From: Isosphaeraceae bacterium
GTDB lineage: Bacteria > Planctomycetota > Planctomycetia > Isosphaerales > Isosphaeraceae
Reading direction: 5' to 3'
Length of the DNA stretch: 64,000 bases
Assembly (NCBI GenBank): GCA_026004735.1
Contig: BPJS01000001.1
Span: 1,178,001-1,242,000, forward strand
Shown piece by piece: positions 25,268 to 35,424 of the stretch. How positions within the stretch are numbered: position 1 is the stretch's first letter; each line of letters opens with the position of its first letter. Made by a program: the position numbers and the translations under genes. The notes below the pieces were generated by a model, which saw only the letters and a program-made list of their open reading frames with translations, made no database searches and had not been told where the DNA came from.

Positions 25268-28200
25268 TCAGGGCTCGACGATCAGCTCGCCGTTCATGAC
25301 CATCCAGTGGCCGGGGAAGGTGCAGAGGAAGGGGTAGCGACCTGGGGTGTTGGGGGCGTGGAAGTAGATTTTGAAGCGGTCGCTGGGTCGGGTGATGTCG
25401 GTATAGAACAGGATGTCCTCGCTGGCGGGGATGTAGTGGCGGCGAGCGGCGTCGGGCTCGGCCACGATTTTGTTGACGAGGTCGCCGACGCGGGCCAACG
25501 CGCCGGGGCGAATCAGGGTCCAGTTGTGAGGGACTGCGTCGGGGTTGACGAAATTCAGCTCGATCGGTTCGCCAGCGCGGACGGTCAGCGTGCGGGGGTT
25601 GAAGCTGAGATTTTTACCGGCCTCGACGGTGATGGGCCGGGCGCCCGGGATGGGGGCCTGATGGGGGTTGGGCAGGGGTGGGGTCCGCAAGGCGACCATG
25701 TCGGCCAGAATCGGATGGGCGGCGACGACCTTATCGCGTGGAGTGTAGCCGGGATAGCCGGTGAAGTCGGGACGGAGCCGGTGGACGGTCGCGAACGCCT
25801 CGGTGGCGGGGCCGGAATCGGGCCGCAGGCGAAGATGAAGGACGTTGACGGGCTGCAGGTCGGGCATTTCCAGGAAGAGGGTGCGGCCATCGTCGAGGAC
25901 GTGGGCTGCGGTAATGCGGATCGGGTCGTGGCCGGGGGTATCGGGGTGTCGAGGTGATAACTCGAGGGAGCCGTACGCGGCGCTGTAACGGTAGTTCCAG
26001 GCTTGGGCGAAGTGGCTGTCGGGCTTGGCGGCGATGGTCGGGTCGAGGGGATCCGTGAAGCGGATCCGGACGCCGTTGGCGTGGACGCGGAGGTCGCCAG
26101 GCAGGCGGACGGGGCCGCCCGCGTAGCGGACGCGTTGGAAGCAGCCGTCGTCGGTGGTGTACGTGCCCCAGCCGGCCATGCCGGAAACGTAGAGCTGGCC
26201 GTCTTGGGGGCGGAAGCGGGCACGATGGGCGCCGGAGCGAAACTCGACTGGCAGGGGGACGACGGCGCCCTGGGGCTGGCCATCGACCCGGTCACGGAGC
26301 AGGAGGAACGCAGTCCCCGCGCCGAACGACGTGTGGATCATGCGGCCGGAGAGGCCGGCGAAGCGGTCGTCCGGAATCGTCGCCTGGCCGCCGCTGGAGT
26401 TGTCGATGCCGCGGGGGAGATAGACAAGCGGGAGATCGGGCGGGGTGTCGGGGTCGCGGGGGCCGCCATAGCCGTAATGGCCGCCGGGTCGTATTTCGCA
26501 GACCATGGACGCTGGGGTCCATTCGCCCTCGGAGCAGGGGACGGTGACGGTTTCGTCGGAGGTCAGGCCGAGGCCGTCGGGATTGCGGAAGCCGGTGGCC
26601 AGGACGTCGACGCGGGAGCCATCGGGGCTGATGCGGAGGAGGCCCTGAGGGCCGGAGGCCGTGTAGAAATGGCCGGACGAGTCGCGCTGAAGCCCGCAGA
26701 TGAAGTCATGGCCACCGGGCGAGGTTTCATAAAGGTTGCAGAAATTTTCATAGAAGTCGTATTCGCCGTCGTCGTTGAGGTCGTGGAGGCGGGTGATTTG
26801 GTCGCGGCCGAGGACGTAGGGGGTGCCGCTGGGGTCGACGACCAGTCCCAGGGCCTGGTGCAGACCGGAGGCAACTCGCCGCCAGCGGACGGAGGAGAGG
26901 TCGCCGTCAAGTCCGGAAACGCGCCAGAGGTCGCCCTGGATGGTAGCCAGGAGGGCGTCGCCGTTGGGGAGGAAGTCGTGGTCGCCGAAGAAAAGGAGGG
27001 CGTTCCAGGGGTTGTCGAAAGGAGGTTCGATCGTGTCGACGGCGAAGGGGCGGGTGGTGCCGAGGGAACCTCTTGTGACCAACTCCTGGGGCCAGCGCAG
27101 CGGCCCACCGCGGGTCAGGTGGGCCAGCGGATGAGTGGCGGCAGGCGCGACGACGCGGGTGAACCGGCCGTCCTCAGCCCAGGGGGCGTCGAGGTAGTCG
27201 ATCCCATCGACGGTGTAGGCGTACAGGACGCGATTGCCGTGGCGATAGTAACCCTTGTAGCGGACAGGTCCGGCGCGGCGAATCGGCTCGGGACGGGGCA
27301 GGGGCGTGCCGTCGAGGATCAGTCCGTCCATGATGCCGTGGCGGACGTCGCCGAAGCGGAGGAAGCCGCCGGTCCAGAGGGCCTCGTACTGGAGGGTTTC
27401 GGGGTTGAAGCAGGCGGAGAGTTCACCGCGGTCGCCGAGGCGGAGGCAGACGGCTTTGGGAATGACCTGGCCGGGTCCGCGAAAGACGCCGGCCAGGAGG
27501 TTGCCGAGGTCGGAGTTATTCCAGCGCGGATCTTTCCAGGTGTCTTCGTTTTGGTTGCCCCAATGGCCGAGGCGGCCGCCGTCCATGCCGGGAAACGGGG
27601 GCAGGATTGACGGGACAGGGTGCATGGGGGCGAAGTGGTCGGCCTGCTTGGCGTAGAAGTCGTAGATGCGGTCGCGGTTGACGAAATGGGTGTGGCTGGG
27701 CCAGGCAGCGGGGTCGAGAGGGGCGCGGTCGGGCTCGAAGGGCGGCGGGGTGTGGATTGAGGCGGCCAGGGCGGCGACGGAGGGGGCGTCGGGGCCGTTC
27801 AGGTCGAGGAGGAAGCGGACCAAGTCAGCGCGTTCGGCTTCGGACATCGCGGCGAGTAGACCTTCGGGCATGAGGGTACCGGCGTCGCGGATCTCGTCGA
27901 TCTCGGCTTTCGGGATCGTCAGGAGCTGGCCCGAGGTGGGTTCGAGCAGCTCCAGATGGTCGTCGGTCTCGGCGCGGCGGTAGCCCTGGATGAGGCGGCC
28001 GTCGGTGGTGGCTAGGGCGGTGGAGGCGAAGCCCTCGCGGATTCGCGCGTTGGGCCAGAGCAGGGATTCAGCGATCAGCTCGGGGACGAGCTCGGAGGCG
28101 ATACGGGTCAGCTCGGGGCCGACGGTGCCACCGACTGTGCCTACGCGGTGGCAACTGATGCAGGCATGGCGCGGGGAGGCAAAGACGGCGGCGCCGCGGG

Positions 28201-28315
28201 CGGCGTCGCCGTGGCGGCGCGCGGCGTCGAGGAGGGCCTGGATGGCCAACGAGCGGTCGGAGGTCAGGTCCGTCGGGGCCTGACCGAGAGCGAGGACCAG
28301 AAGGAGCGGGGCCAT
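25268..28315 (-). CDS. Exported haem c / dehydrogenase propeller / cupredoxin fusion
   Basis: The 1,015-residue protein starts with a short hydrophobic signal and a c-type haem domain (CISCH near residue 53, with the planctomycete-type region LIAESLLWPNARI and PEGLLAAMSEAERADLVRFL). A long central part has beta-propeller/DUF6797-like features (PFPGMDGGRLGHWGN, FNPETLQYEALWTGGF, GFRNPDGLGLTSD). The last 125 residues form a cupredoxin domain: FNPRTLTVRAGEPIELNFVN, PHNWTLI (His), then FLCTFPGHWMVM (Cys, His, Met ligands). This would be a periplasmic redox enzyme that passes electrons between haem c and copper. It converges with the unknown gene at 23203. Confidence 0.85.
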   Translation of the reverse strand: MAPLLLVLALGQAPTDLTSDRSLAIQALLDAARRHGDAARGAAVFASPRHACISCHRVGTVGGTVGPELTRIASELVPELIAESLLWPNARIREGFASTALATTDGRLIQGYRRAETDDHLELLEPTSGQLLTIPKAEIDEIRDAGTLMPEGLLAAMSEAERADLVRFLLDLNGPDAPSVAALAASIHTPPPFEPDRAPLDPAAWPSHTHFVNRDRIYDFYAKQADHFAPMHPVPSILPPFPGMDGGRLGHWGNQNEDTWKDPRWNNSDLGNLLAGVFRGPGQVIPKAVCLRLGDRGELSACFNPETLQYEALWTGGFLRFGDVRHGIMDGLILDGTPLPRPEPIRRAGPVRYKGYYRHGNRVLYAYTVDGIDYLDAPWAEDGRFTRVVAPAATHPLAHLTRGGPLRWPQELVTRGSLGTTRPFAVDTIEPPFDNPWNALLFFGDHDFLPNGDALLATIQGDLWRVSGLDGDLSSVRWRRVASGLHQALGLVVDPSGTPYVLGRDQITRLHDLNDDGEYDFYENFCNLYETSPGGHDFICGLQRDSSGHFYTASGPQGLLRISPDGSRVDVLATGFRNPDGLGLTSDETVTVPCSEGEWTPASMVCEIRPGGHYGYGGPRDPDTPPDLPLVYLPRGIDNSSGGQATIPDDRFAGLSGRMIHTSFGAGTAFLLLRDRVDGQPQGAVVPLPVEFRSGAHRARFRPQDGQLYVSGMAGWGTYTTDDGCFQRVRYAGGPVRLPGDLRVHANGVRIRFTDPLDPTIAAKPDSHFAQAWNYRYSAAYGSLELSPRHPDTPGHDPIRITAAHVLDDGRTLFLEMPDLQPVNVLHLRLRPDSGPATEAFATVHRLRPDFTGYPGYTPRDKVVAAHPILADMVALRTPPLPNPHQAPIPGARPITVEAGKNLSFNPRTLTVRAGEPIELNFVNPDAVPHNWTLIRPGALARVGDLVNKIVAEPDAARRHYIPASEDILFYTDITRPSDRFKIYFHAPNTPGRYPFLCTFPGHWMVMNGELIVEP

Positions 28316-28364
28316 AGGAAGGCAGGGGCTGAGGCGGGCCGGGGCAGGGACCTGGGGGGAACGA

Positions 28365-29636
28365 TCAGGCTGAAGCGGGACGCGTAGCCCTCAAGCAGCG
28401 GGCGATGTTGCGCGCGGCCTGGCGGAGACGGTGTTCGTTTTCGACAAGGGCCAGACGGAGATGGCCTTCTCCGAGCTCGCCAAATCCGACGCCCGGACTG
28501 ACGGCGACCTCCGCTTCGCGGAGCAGTTTCATCGCGAAGTCGACCGAGCCGAGCTGGGAGCGCCACGGTTCGGGAATGGGGGTCCAGACGAACATTCCGG
28601 CGCGGGGTGGAGTGACGTCCCAGCCGGCGCGGCGGAGGCCCTCGACGAGGATGTCGCGCCGGCGCTGGTATTCGACGACCTGGGCGCGGCGGGCCTCCTC
28701 GCCGTGGCGAATGGCGACGATCGCGGCGATCTGCACGGCCTGGAACAGACCGTAGTCGTAGTAGCCCTTGATCGCTTTCAGAGCGCGGAGGGCCTCGGCG
28801 TTGCCAGCAGCGAAGCCGACGCGCCAGCCGGCCATGTTGTAGCCCTTGGACATGGTGGTGAATTCGCAGCCGATCTGCTTGGCGCCTGGCACGGCAAGGA
28901 ACGAGGGCGGTTCGTAGCCGTCGAAGCCGATGTCGCCGTAGGCGAAGTCGTGGATGACGAGGAACTTATAGCGCCGGGCCAAGGCGACGACCTCTTCGAA
29001 GAACGCAGGTTCGACGACGGTGGCCGTCGGGTTGTGGGGGAAGTTGAGGACGAGGACTTTGGGTCGGGGCAGGAGACGTTGGCAGGTGGTGGCGACCTCG
29101 TGAAGGAAGCGCTGGGGGTCGCGGACGTCGATGGCGATGGCGTTGGCGCTGGCGAGGGTGATGGCGTGGGAGTGGATGGGGAAGGTTGGGGCGGGGACCA
29201 GGGCCGTATCGCCGGGTCCGAGGAGGGCCAGGCACATGTGGCTGAAGCCTTCCTTGGAGCCGATGGTGGTGACGACCTCGGTCTCGGGGTCGAGGGAGAC
29301 GTGAAACCGGGACTGGTATTTCTTGGCGACCTCGCGGCGGAGGTTGAGGACGCCCTGGGCGACGCTGTAGCGGTGGTTGCGGGTGTCGCGGGCGGCTTCG
29401 CAAAGTTTGTCGATGACCCAGTCGGGCGGGGGGTCGGTGGGGTTGCCCATGCCGAGGTCGATGACGTCGGCGCCGGCGCGGCGCATCTGGTATTTCAACT
29501 CGTTGATGCGTCCGAAGAGGTAGGGCGGCAGATTGCGGATCCGCGAGGAGACTTCGATGGAGAATGGCTCCCCGGGATCGGCGCCGGTGCCGTCGTTGGG
29601 ATCGCGGTCGAGGGGAGGGTCGGTGGGGGCGGACAT
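28365..29636 (-). CDS. PLP-dependent class I/II aminotransferase
   Basis: The 423-residue protein is a fold-type I aminotransferase of the AlaC / LL-diaminopimelate aminotransferase group. It shows [73 protein letters not shown] and [14 protein letters not shown], where the Lys binds PLP. It transfers amino groups to an oxo acid, probably in alanine or lysine metabolism. I chose the ATG at 29636 because the frame upstream to 29747 shows no family similarity. A divergent promoter region of 335 bases separates it from the Pat-like gene. Confidence 0.88.
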   Translation of the reverse strand: MSAPTDPPLDRDPNDGTGADPGEPFSIEVSSRIRNLPPYLFGRINELKYQMRRAGADVIDLGMGNPTDPPPDWVIDKLCEAARDTRNHRYSVAQGVLNLRREVAKKYQSRFHVSLDPETEVVTTIGSKEGFSHMCLALLGPGDTALVPAPTFPIHSHAITLASANAIAIDVRDPQRFLHEVATTCQRLLPRPKVLVLNFPHNPTATVVEPAFFEEVVALARRYKFLVIHDFAYGDIGFDGYEPPSFLAVPGAKQIGCEFTTMSKGYNMAGWRVGFAAGNAEALRALKAIKGYYDYGLFQAVQIAAIVAIRHGEEARRAQVVEYQRRRDILVEGLRRAGWDVTPPRAGMFVWTPIPEPWRSQLGSVDFAMKLLREAEVAVSPGVGFGELGEGHLRLALVENEHRLRQAARNIARCLRATRPASA

Positions 29637-29971
29637 AATGAGTTCGCGGTCCGGAGAACAGAGGGCGAGCCGTAGGCGGGCCGATCCAAGCCATCTAGAT
29701 CGAGAGCCATTGATCGTACCGATTCGGGAAGGCGTGGGGAACGGCACGGGGACCTGGGATTCGGTGGCGTGGTCGAACGAGGCGGGCGGAGGCGTGGAAG
29801 CAATGACTCAGGAAACGGGCTTTGGAGCGGGTTGAGACAGGCGGGCCTCGACGCCCATCTCATTGTGAACGGAGCATGAAGAGGGGGAGAGGTTGGGTCG
29901 AATCGCTTTGCGGCCGTTGCTTACAATAAGAGGTGCCCTCCCGTCATCAAAGCGTATGAACGGAGCGATGG
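29637..29971. promoter_or_regulatory. Divergent promoter region with a candidate promoter for the Pat-like gene
   Basis: This 335-base intergenic region separates divergent genes. On the plus strand TTGCGG (29908-29913) and TACAAT (29932-29937) are 18 bases apart and 35 bases before the start codon at 29972; this is a plausible sigma-70-type promoter. No coding frame is convincing. Confidence 0.4.
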
Positions 29972-32719
29972 ATGGAAGCTGGAGAGACGCAGGATCCACA
30001 GAATGTGCTCAAAGGCCGCCATGCTCCCCTGGATGCCCTGTTTGCGCCGCGGAGCGTGGCGGTGGTGGGGGCAACGGAGAAGGCTGGGAGTGTGGGGCGG
30101 ACAATTCTCTGGAATCTGATCCGGAACCCGTTTGGAGGGACGGTCTATCCGATCAATCCTAAGCGGCCGAATGTACTGGGGATTCGGGCGTGGCCGAGTG
30201 TCAAGGCGTTGCCGGAGCCGGTGGATCTGGCGGTGATTGTGACGCCGGCGGCGACGGTGCCGGGGATCGTCGCCGAGTGTGTGGAGGCTGGGGTTCGAGG
30301 GGCGGTGGTGATCTCGGCCGGCTTCAAGGAGACAGGGCCGGAGGGAGCCGAGCTGGAACGGCAAGTGCTGGCCGAGGCGCGTCGGGGATCGATGCGGATC
30401 ATCGGGCCGAATTGTCTGGGGGTGATGAACCCGATCAACGGGCTGAATGCAACGTTCGCGGCGGCGATGGCCCGGCCCGGTAATGTGGGGATGGTGAGCC
30501 AGAGCGGGGCGTTGCTCACGGCGATCCTGGATTGGAGTTTTGAGGAGAATGTGGGCTTTAGCCGGTTTGTCTCGCTGGGTTCGATGCTGGATGTGGGCTG
30601 GGGGGACATGATCGACTATCTGGGCGACGACCCGGAGACGAAGTCGATTGTTCTGTATATGGAGACGATTGGGGATGCGCGGTCGTTTATGTCGGCGGCT
30701 CGTGAGGTCGCCTTGACCAAGCCGATCATCGTGATCAAGGCGGGGCGTACCGAGCAGGCGGCCAAGGCGGCGGCGTCGCACACGGGTAGTCTGGCCGGCA
30801 GCGACGAAGTTTTGGATGCGGCGTTTCGGCGATGTGGTGTGTTGCGGGTTGAGAAGATCTCGGACCTGTTTTATCTGGCCGAGGTGCTGGCCAAGCAGCC
30901 GAGGCCGAAAGGGCCGAGGCTGACAATCGTGACCAATGCCGGCGGGCCGGGCGTACTGGCGACCGACGCGTTGATCGCGTCGGGGGGGCAGTTGGCGGAA
31001 CTCGGGGAAGCGACGATCGAGGAGTTGAACGGCTTCCTACCGGCCTCCTGGAGCCATGGGAATCCGGTGGACGTTTTGGGAGACGCCGACCCTGCGCGGT
31101 ATGCGCGGGCGGTGGAGGTGGTGGCGCGGGACACGTCCAGTGATGGCATGCTCGTGATCTTGACGCCGCAAGCGATGACCGACCCGACTCAGACGGCCGA
31201 GGTGCTCAAACCGTTGGCTAGGCAGACGCAGAAGCCGCTGCTGGCGAGCTGGATGGGCGGCGCGGATGTTGCCGCCGGCGAGGCGATTCTGAACCGAGCC
31301 GGGGTTCCGACGTATCGGTTTCCGGACGAGGCGGCTCAGATTTTCGCGGCGATGTGGCGGTTTAGCGACAATCTGCGCGCGCTCTATGAGACCCCGACCT
31401 CGGCCGAGGACGGAGATCTGCGGATCGACGCCGAGGCTGCGCGAGAGCTGATCGGCCAGGTCCGCCGCGCGGGGCGCGTGCTGCTGACGGAAGCGGAGTC
31501 CAAGCAGTTGTTGGGATTCTATGGGATTCCGACGGTGCCGACGGAGGTGGCCCAGACCGAGGATGAGGCGGCGCAGGCCGCGGTCGCGTTGGGCTTTCCG
31601 GTTGTGGTGAAGCTCCATTCCGAGACGATCACGCACAAGACGGATGTGGGTGGCGTGGTCCTCAACCTGGCGGACGAGAGGGCGGTTCGAGAAGCGTTTC
31701 GGTGGATTCGGGCGGCTGTGGTCGAGAAGGCTGGAGCAGAGCATTTTCTGGGTGTGACGGTGCAGCCGATGGTGAAGCTCGACGGTTATGAGCTGATTAT
31801 CGGCAGCAGCCTCGATGCCCAGTTCGGGCCGGTGCTGTTGTTCGGGACGGGCGGGCAACTGGTGGAGGTGTTTCGGGACCGGGCGTTGGGGCTGCCGCCG
31901 CTGACGACGACGCTGGCGCGGCGGATGATGGAGCGGACGAAAATCTACGAGGCGCTCAAGGGGGTGCGGGGGCGGCCGCCGGTCGATCTCCGCGGGCTGG
32001 AGGCGTTGCTGGTCCGGTTCAGCCGGTTGGTCGTAGAGCAGCCGTGGATCAAGGAGTTGGATATCAATCCGCTGCTGGCGTCGCACGAGCGGCTGGTGGC
32101 GTTGGATGCGCGGGTGGTGCTGCACGGCCCCGAGATGACCGCCGAGACACTCCCCAGGCCCGCGATTCGGCCGTATCCGGAGAAGTACGTGGCGCCGTGG
32201 CGGATGGCGGACGGAACGAAGGTCTTGATCCGGCCGATTCGTCCCGAGGATGAGCCGCTCTTGATTCGGTTTCACGAGACGCTGTCGGAGTCGAGCGTTC
32301 GCTTGCGGTATTTCCACGCCATGAAGCTCAGCCAGCGGGTGGCGCACGAGCGGCTCACCAAGATCTGTTTTAATGACTATGATCGCGAGATGGCCCTGGT
32401 GGCCGAGCGGCGTAATCCCGAGACGGGGATCGCCGAGATTATGGGGATCGGGCGGCTGAGCAAGCTGCGGCTTCGCCCGGTGGGCGAGTTTGCGATTCTG
32501 GTTACCGACAAGGCTCAGCGCAGAGGACTGGGCACGGAGTTGTTGCGGCGGCTGATCGAGGTGGCGCGGGACGAGGGCCTGGAAGAAATCGTGGCCGAAA
32601 TGCTGACGCAAAATGTGGGGATGCAGCGGGTTTGTCAGAAGCTCGGGTTTACGCTGACGCCGCAACTCAGCGATGGGATCGTCAAGGCGCGGTTGACGTT
32701 GAAGAGGGAGGGGGGCTGA
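29972..32719 (+). CDS. Pat-like acyl-CoA synthetase (NDP-forming) / GNAT acetyltransferase fusion
   Basis: The 915-residue protein joins a CoA-binding/succinyl-CoA-synthetase-like part ([28 protein letters not shown]), an ATP-grasp domain (about 490-700, [18 protein letters not shown]) and a C-terminal GNAT domain (about 740-905, [34 protein letters not shown]). This is the layout of Pat/YfiQ protein acetyltransferases, which inactivate acetyl-CoA synthetase. Unlike enterobacterial Pat, the synthetase His is present (His270 in [10 protein letters not shown]), so acyl-CoA synthetase activity may remain. The ATG has GGAG upstream. Its 3' end overlaps the convergent deacetylase-like gene by 38 bases. 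Confidence 0.9.
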   Translation: MEAGETQDPQNVLKGRHAPLDALFAPRSVAVVGATEKAGSVGRTILWNLIRNPFGGTVYPINPKRPNVLGIRAWPSVKALPEPVDLAVIVTPAATVPGIVAECVEAGVRGAVVISAGFKETGPEGAELERQVLAEARRGSMRIIGPNCLGVMNPINGLNATFAAAMARPGNVGMVSQSGALLTAILDWSFEENVGFSRFVSLGSMLDVGWGDMIDYLGDDPETKSIVLYMETIGDARSFMSAAREVALTKPIIVIKAGRTEQAAKAAASHTGSLAGSDEVLDAAFRRCGVLRVEKISDLFYLAEVLAKQPRPKGPRLTIVTNAGGPGVLATDALIASGGQLAELGEATIEELNGFLPASWSHGNPVDVLGDADPARYARAVEVVARDTSSDGMLVILTPQAMTDPTQTAEVLKPLARQTQKPLLASWMGGADVAAGEAILNRAGVPTYRFPDEAAQIFAAMWRFSDNLRALYETPTSAEDGDLRIDAEAARELIGQVRRAGRVLLTEAESKQLLGFYGIPTVPTEVAQTEDEAAQAAVALGFPVVVKLHSETITHKTDVGGVVLNLADERAVREAFRWIRAAVVEKAGAEHFLGVTVQPMVKLDGYELIIGSSLDAQFGPVLLFGTGGQLVEVFRDRALGLPPLTTTLARRMMERTKIYEALKGVRGRPPVDLRGLEALLVRFSRLVVEQPWIKELDINPLLASHERLVALDARVVLHGPEMTAETLPRPAIRPYPEKYVAPWRMADGTKVLIRPIRPEDEPLLIRFHETLSESSVRLRYFHAMKLSQRVAHERLTKICFNDYDREMALVAERRNPETGIAEIMGIGRLSKLRLRPVGEFAILVTDKAQRRGLGTELLRRLIEVARDEGLEEIVAEMLTQNVGMQRVCQKLGFTLTPQLSDGIVKARLTLKREGG

Positions 32720-33671
32720 GCGGGTCGGCCAGCGTGGCGTCGGGCCGAGACCGGTTACTTGGGCGGTTCCAGAGCGTGGCGGCGTCGGCAGCCTGGCGCA
32801 GGGTCTCGGCCTGGATGGCGACGGTCTGGTGGATGTCGCGTCCGTAGCCGCCGGCCATGGTGACGGCGACCGGAATGCGAAGCTGGCGGCAGCGATCCAG
32901 CACCAGGCGGTCGCGGCGGCGGAGGCCGTCGGCGGTGAGGGCCATCCGCCCGAGGCGGTCGCCGGCGAAGGGGTCGGCCCCGGCCAGGTAGATGGCCAGA
33001 TCGGCCTGGGAGCGGGCCAGCGCCAGATCGAGGGCCGGCGCGAGTTGCCGAAGATAGTCGGCGTCGGTGATGCCGTCGTCGAGGGGCACGTCGAGGTCGG
33101 AAGGCGGTTTGCGGAGGGGATAATTGCGTGCGCCGTGGATTGAGAAGGTGAACACGGTGGGGTCGCCGGCGAAGATGGCAGCGGTTCCGTCGCCGTGGTG
33201 GACGTCGCAGTCGATGACCACGGCCTTGCGGATCAGCCCAGCGCGTTGGTGGACGCGAATGGCGACGGCGGCATCGTTGAAGACGCAATAGCCTGCGCCT
33301 CGGTTGGGTCCGGCGTGGTGGGTCCCACCGGCGAGGTTGGCGGCCACCCCATCGCTGAGGGCCTGGCGGGCCGCTTCAATGGTTCCCCCGACCGAGCGGC
33401 AGGAGCGTTCGACCAGGGCGGGCGACCAGGGTAGGCCAATTTCGCGGACCTCGGCCTCGGAAAGAGTTCCGGAGCGAACCCGGGAAATGTAAAGCGGAGA
33501 GTGGGCCAGGCTGAGTTGGTCATCGCTGGCGGGGGGTGGGATCAGCAGGTCAGACGGGGCGAGGATGCCGAGGGCAAGAACCCGATCGCGGAGCAGACGA
33601 TATTTGGCCATCGGGAAGGTGTGGCCAGGGGGGAGAGGCAAAACGAACGTGTCGGAATACCAGGCTTTCAT
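32682..33671 (-). CDS. Histone deacetylase family (AcuC-like) protein
   Basis: The 329-residue protein has the class I/II HDAC signature: [19 protein letters not shown] with His118-His119, [13 protein letters not shown] with Asp156 and His158 as Zn ligands, [12 protein letters not shown] with the second ligand Asp, and AGGYG near residue 290. These enzymes deacetylate lysines of proteins or small acetylated amines. It starts inside the stop of the upstream YjbQ-family gene (ATGA, 33668-33671) and overlaps the end of the Pat-like acetyltransferase gene on the other strand, which suggests a role in reversing protein acetylation. Confidence 0.88.
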   Translation of the reverse strand: MKAWYSDTFVLPLPPGHTFPMAKYRLLRDRVLALGILAPSDLLIPPPASDDQLSLAHSPLYISRVRSGTLSEAEVREIGLPWSPALVERSCRSVGGTIEAARQALSDGVAANLAGGTHHAGPNRGAGYCVFNDAAVAIRVHQRAGLIRKAVVIDCDVHHGDGTAAIFAGDPTVFTFSIHGARNYPLRKPPSDLDVPLDDGITDADYLRQLAPALDLALARSQADLAIYLAGADPFAGDRLGRMALTADGLRRRDRLVLDRCRQLRIPVAVTMAGGYGRDIHQTVAIQAETLRQAADAATLWNRPSNRSRPDATLADPLSPPPSSTSTAP

Positions 33672-34084
33672 GGTGCCAGGATGGTCGCGGTGAGGCGGCG
33701 GCGATGGGGGTTTGTGCGGTGTTCCCAGACGAAGACGCCCTGCCAGGTGCCGAGGTCGAGCCGTCCGTCGGCGATGGGCAGAGCGAGGGAGTTTTGGGTC
33801 AGGATGGTCCGGATGTGCGCAGGCATGTCGTCGGGGCCTTCGAGGGTGTGCTGAAAGAGGGGGTCGCCGTCGGGGACAAGGCGGGCCATGAAGCGCTCAA
33901 GATCATAGCGGACTGAGGGGTCGGCGTTTTCGCACAGGATCAGCGAGGCGCTGGTGTGATGGAGGAAGACGTGGCAGAGACCCGACTGGGTGCCAGCCTG
34001 GCGAACGAAGCGGTCGAGTTCTGAGGTGATCTCCAGGGTGCTGCGACCGCGGGTCGCAACCGTCCAAGATTTCTGCTGGAGCAT
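33668..34084 (-). CDS. YjbQ / UPF0047 family protein
   Basis: The 138-residue protein matches the UPF0047 (YjbQ) family, annotated as secondary thiamine-phosphate synthase enzyme. It has [35 protein letters not shown], a [13 protein letters not shown] tract and [18 protein letters not shown] at the end. The family has weak thiamine-phosphate synthase activity in vitro; the real role is unclear. The ATG at 34084 opens the conserved region; the frame continues upstream as non-homologous sequence. It overlaps the deacetylase gene by ATGA, so both are read from one transcript. Confidence 0.88.
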   Translation of the reverse strand: MLQQKSWTVATRGRSTLEITSELDRFVRQAGTQSGLCHVFLHHTSASLILCENADPSVRYDLERFMARLVPDGDPLFQHTLEGPDDMPAHIRTILTQNSLALPIADGRLDLGTWQGVFVWEHRTNPHRRRLTATILAP

Positions 34085-34195
34085 GGGAGCAGGCTCGCCG
34101 GGTGGATACGCTTTCAAGTGGTGGGGGACCGCAGTCGATCGGTCGAAATGAGCCAAATGGGATTGTAGCCGTTGGGGGCATTGGGAGGGGTTTCG

Positions 34196-35404
34196 GTGGA
34201 TTGGCTGAGTCTGGGGATGGCCGCGGTCGGGCTGCTGGGGTCGCTGATTTGGCTTGGATTTTTTGGCGTAGCGGCTAGGCATCGGGACTGGGTGAGACGG
34301 GTGAGGGATCTGCCGGTGAACGAGCCGGCGGGCGGCTGGCCCTCGGTGGCGGTTTTGTTCGCGGCCCGTGATGAGGCCCGGTCGGTGGAACAGGCGGCCC
34401 GGACCATGCTGGCGCTGGACTACCCGTGGCTCGAGGTGGTGGCGATCGACGATCGCTCGACGGACGGTACGGGGGAGATCCTCGATCGGCTGGCCGCCGA
34501 GGATCGGCGGATGCGGGTCGTTCATGTTGCCGAGTTGCCGGCTGGCTGGCTTGGCAAGACCCACGCGTTGCAGGTTGGGGCGGAGGAGACTTCGGCCGAA
34601 TGGCTGCTTTTTACCGACGCGGATGTGATGTTCGACCCGCTGGTGCTGCGGCGGACAGTCGGGCATGCGGTGGCCGAGGGGCTTGACCATCTGACGGTGA
34701 CGCCGGACTTGCCGACGCAGGGGGAGGGAGAACGCGTATTTCTGGCGATGTTTCAGGTCGGGCTGGCGCTCTATGCGCCGGGTTGGGATTTGGAGAAGCC
34801 GAGGAAGAAGGCCGCCATGGGCATCGGCGCCTTCAATCTGGTTCGAGCTTCAGCGTTTCGGGCGATCGGCGGGTTTGAGCGGATCGCGCTTTCGGTCGAT
34901 GACGATGTGCAACTGGGACGATCGCTGAAGTGGGCGGGGTATCGGAGCCGGATGGTGCTGGGAACCGGGGCCATTTCGGTTCGCTGGCAGCAAGGGCTGG
35001 GGGGGATGATTCGAGGCCTGGAGAAAAATTTCTTTGCCGGATCGCGGTTTGATCTGGGGAGAGTCGCGCTCTACACGTTGGGGCAGGTGGTCGTCGGGTT
35101 TGGGCCCTTTCTGGGACTGATTTCGGGCCCGGCGTGGGTGCGGGGGGTGTGCGGCGTGGCGATTGTCGTGATGGCCATTCTGCTGACTTTGATGGGCCGG
35201 CAGTGTGGGTTGCGTCCCTACCATGCGTTGACGATGCCGCTCAGCGCGATGGTCTGCATCGCGGCCTTGTTGCGGTCGACCTGGAAGACGTTGCGCCAGC
35301 GTGGGATTTGCTGGCGGGGCCATCTGTATCCGCTGGCGCCGCTGCGGGATCACGTGCGGCGGCGGGAGCGCTGGATGCGTGAGCTTTGGCTCTCGACCCG
35401 CTGA
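34196..35404 (+). CDS. GT2 glycosyltransferase, membrane-bound (HpnB-like)
   Basis: The 402-residue protein begins with a membrane segment (LGMAAVGLLGSLIWLGFFGV), then a GT-A domain: VAVLFAARDEARSVEQAA, VVAIDDRSTDGTGEILDRL, LPAGWLGKTHAL, TDADVMFDP (DxD) and SVDDDVQLGRSLKWAG. Three or four C-terminal hydrophobic segments follow. The layout resembles hopanoid-associated HpnB and carotenoid GT2 enzymes. I chose the GTG at 34196, just after GGGAGGGG, over a TTG at 34172. A paralogue with the same organisation lies at 62024-63229. Confidence 0.82.
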   Translation: MDWLSLGMAAVGLLGSLIWLGFFGVAARHRDWVRRVRDLPVNEPAGGWPSVAVLFAARDEARSVEQAARTMLALDYPWLEVVAIDDRSTDGTGEILDRLAAEDRRMRVVHVAELPAGWLGKTHALQVGAEETSAEWLLFTDADVMFDPLVLRRTVGHAVAEGLDHLTVTPDLPTQGEGERVFLAMFQVGLALYAPGWDLEKPRKKAAMGIGAFNLVRASAFRAIGGFERIALSVDDDVQLGRSLKWAGYRSRMVLGTGAISVRWQQGLGGMIRGLEKNFFAGSRFDLGRVALYTLGQVVVGFGPFLGLISGPAWVRGVCGVAIVVMAILLTLMGRQCGLRPYHALTMPLSAMVCIAALLRSTWKTLRQRGICWRGHLYPLAPLRDHVRRRERWMRELWLSTR

Positions 35405-35424
35405 TCCAACCGGCGGTACGCGAT

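Noticed and set aside
26003..27610. 535-codon plus-strand open frame inside the haem/cupredoxin gene
   Set aside because: Opposite strand of a well-supported gene, with Gly/Val/Asp-biased shadow composition and no motifs.
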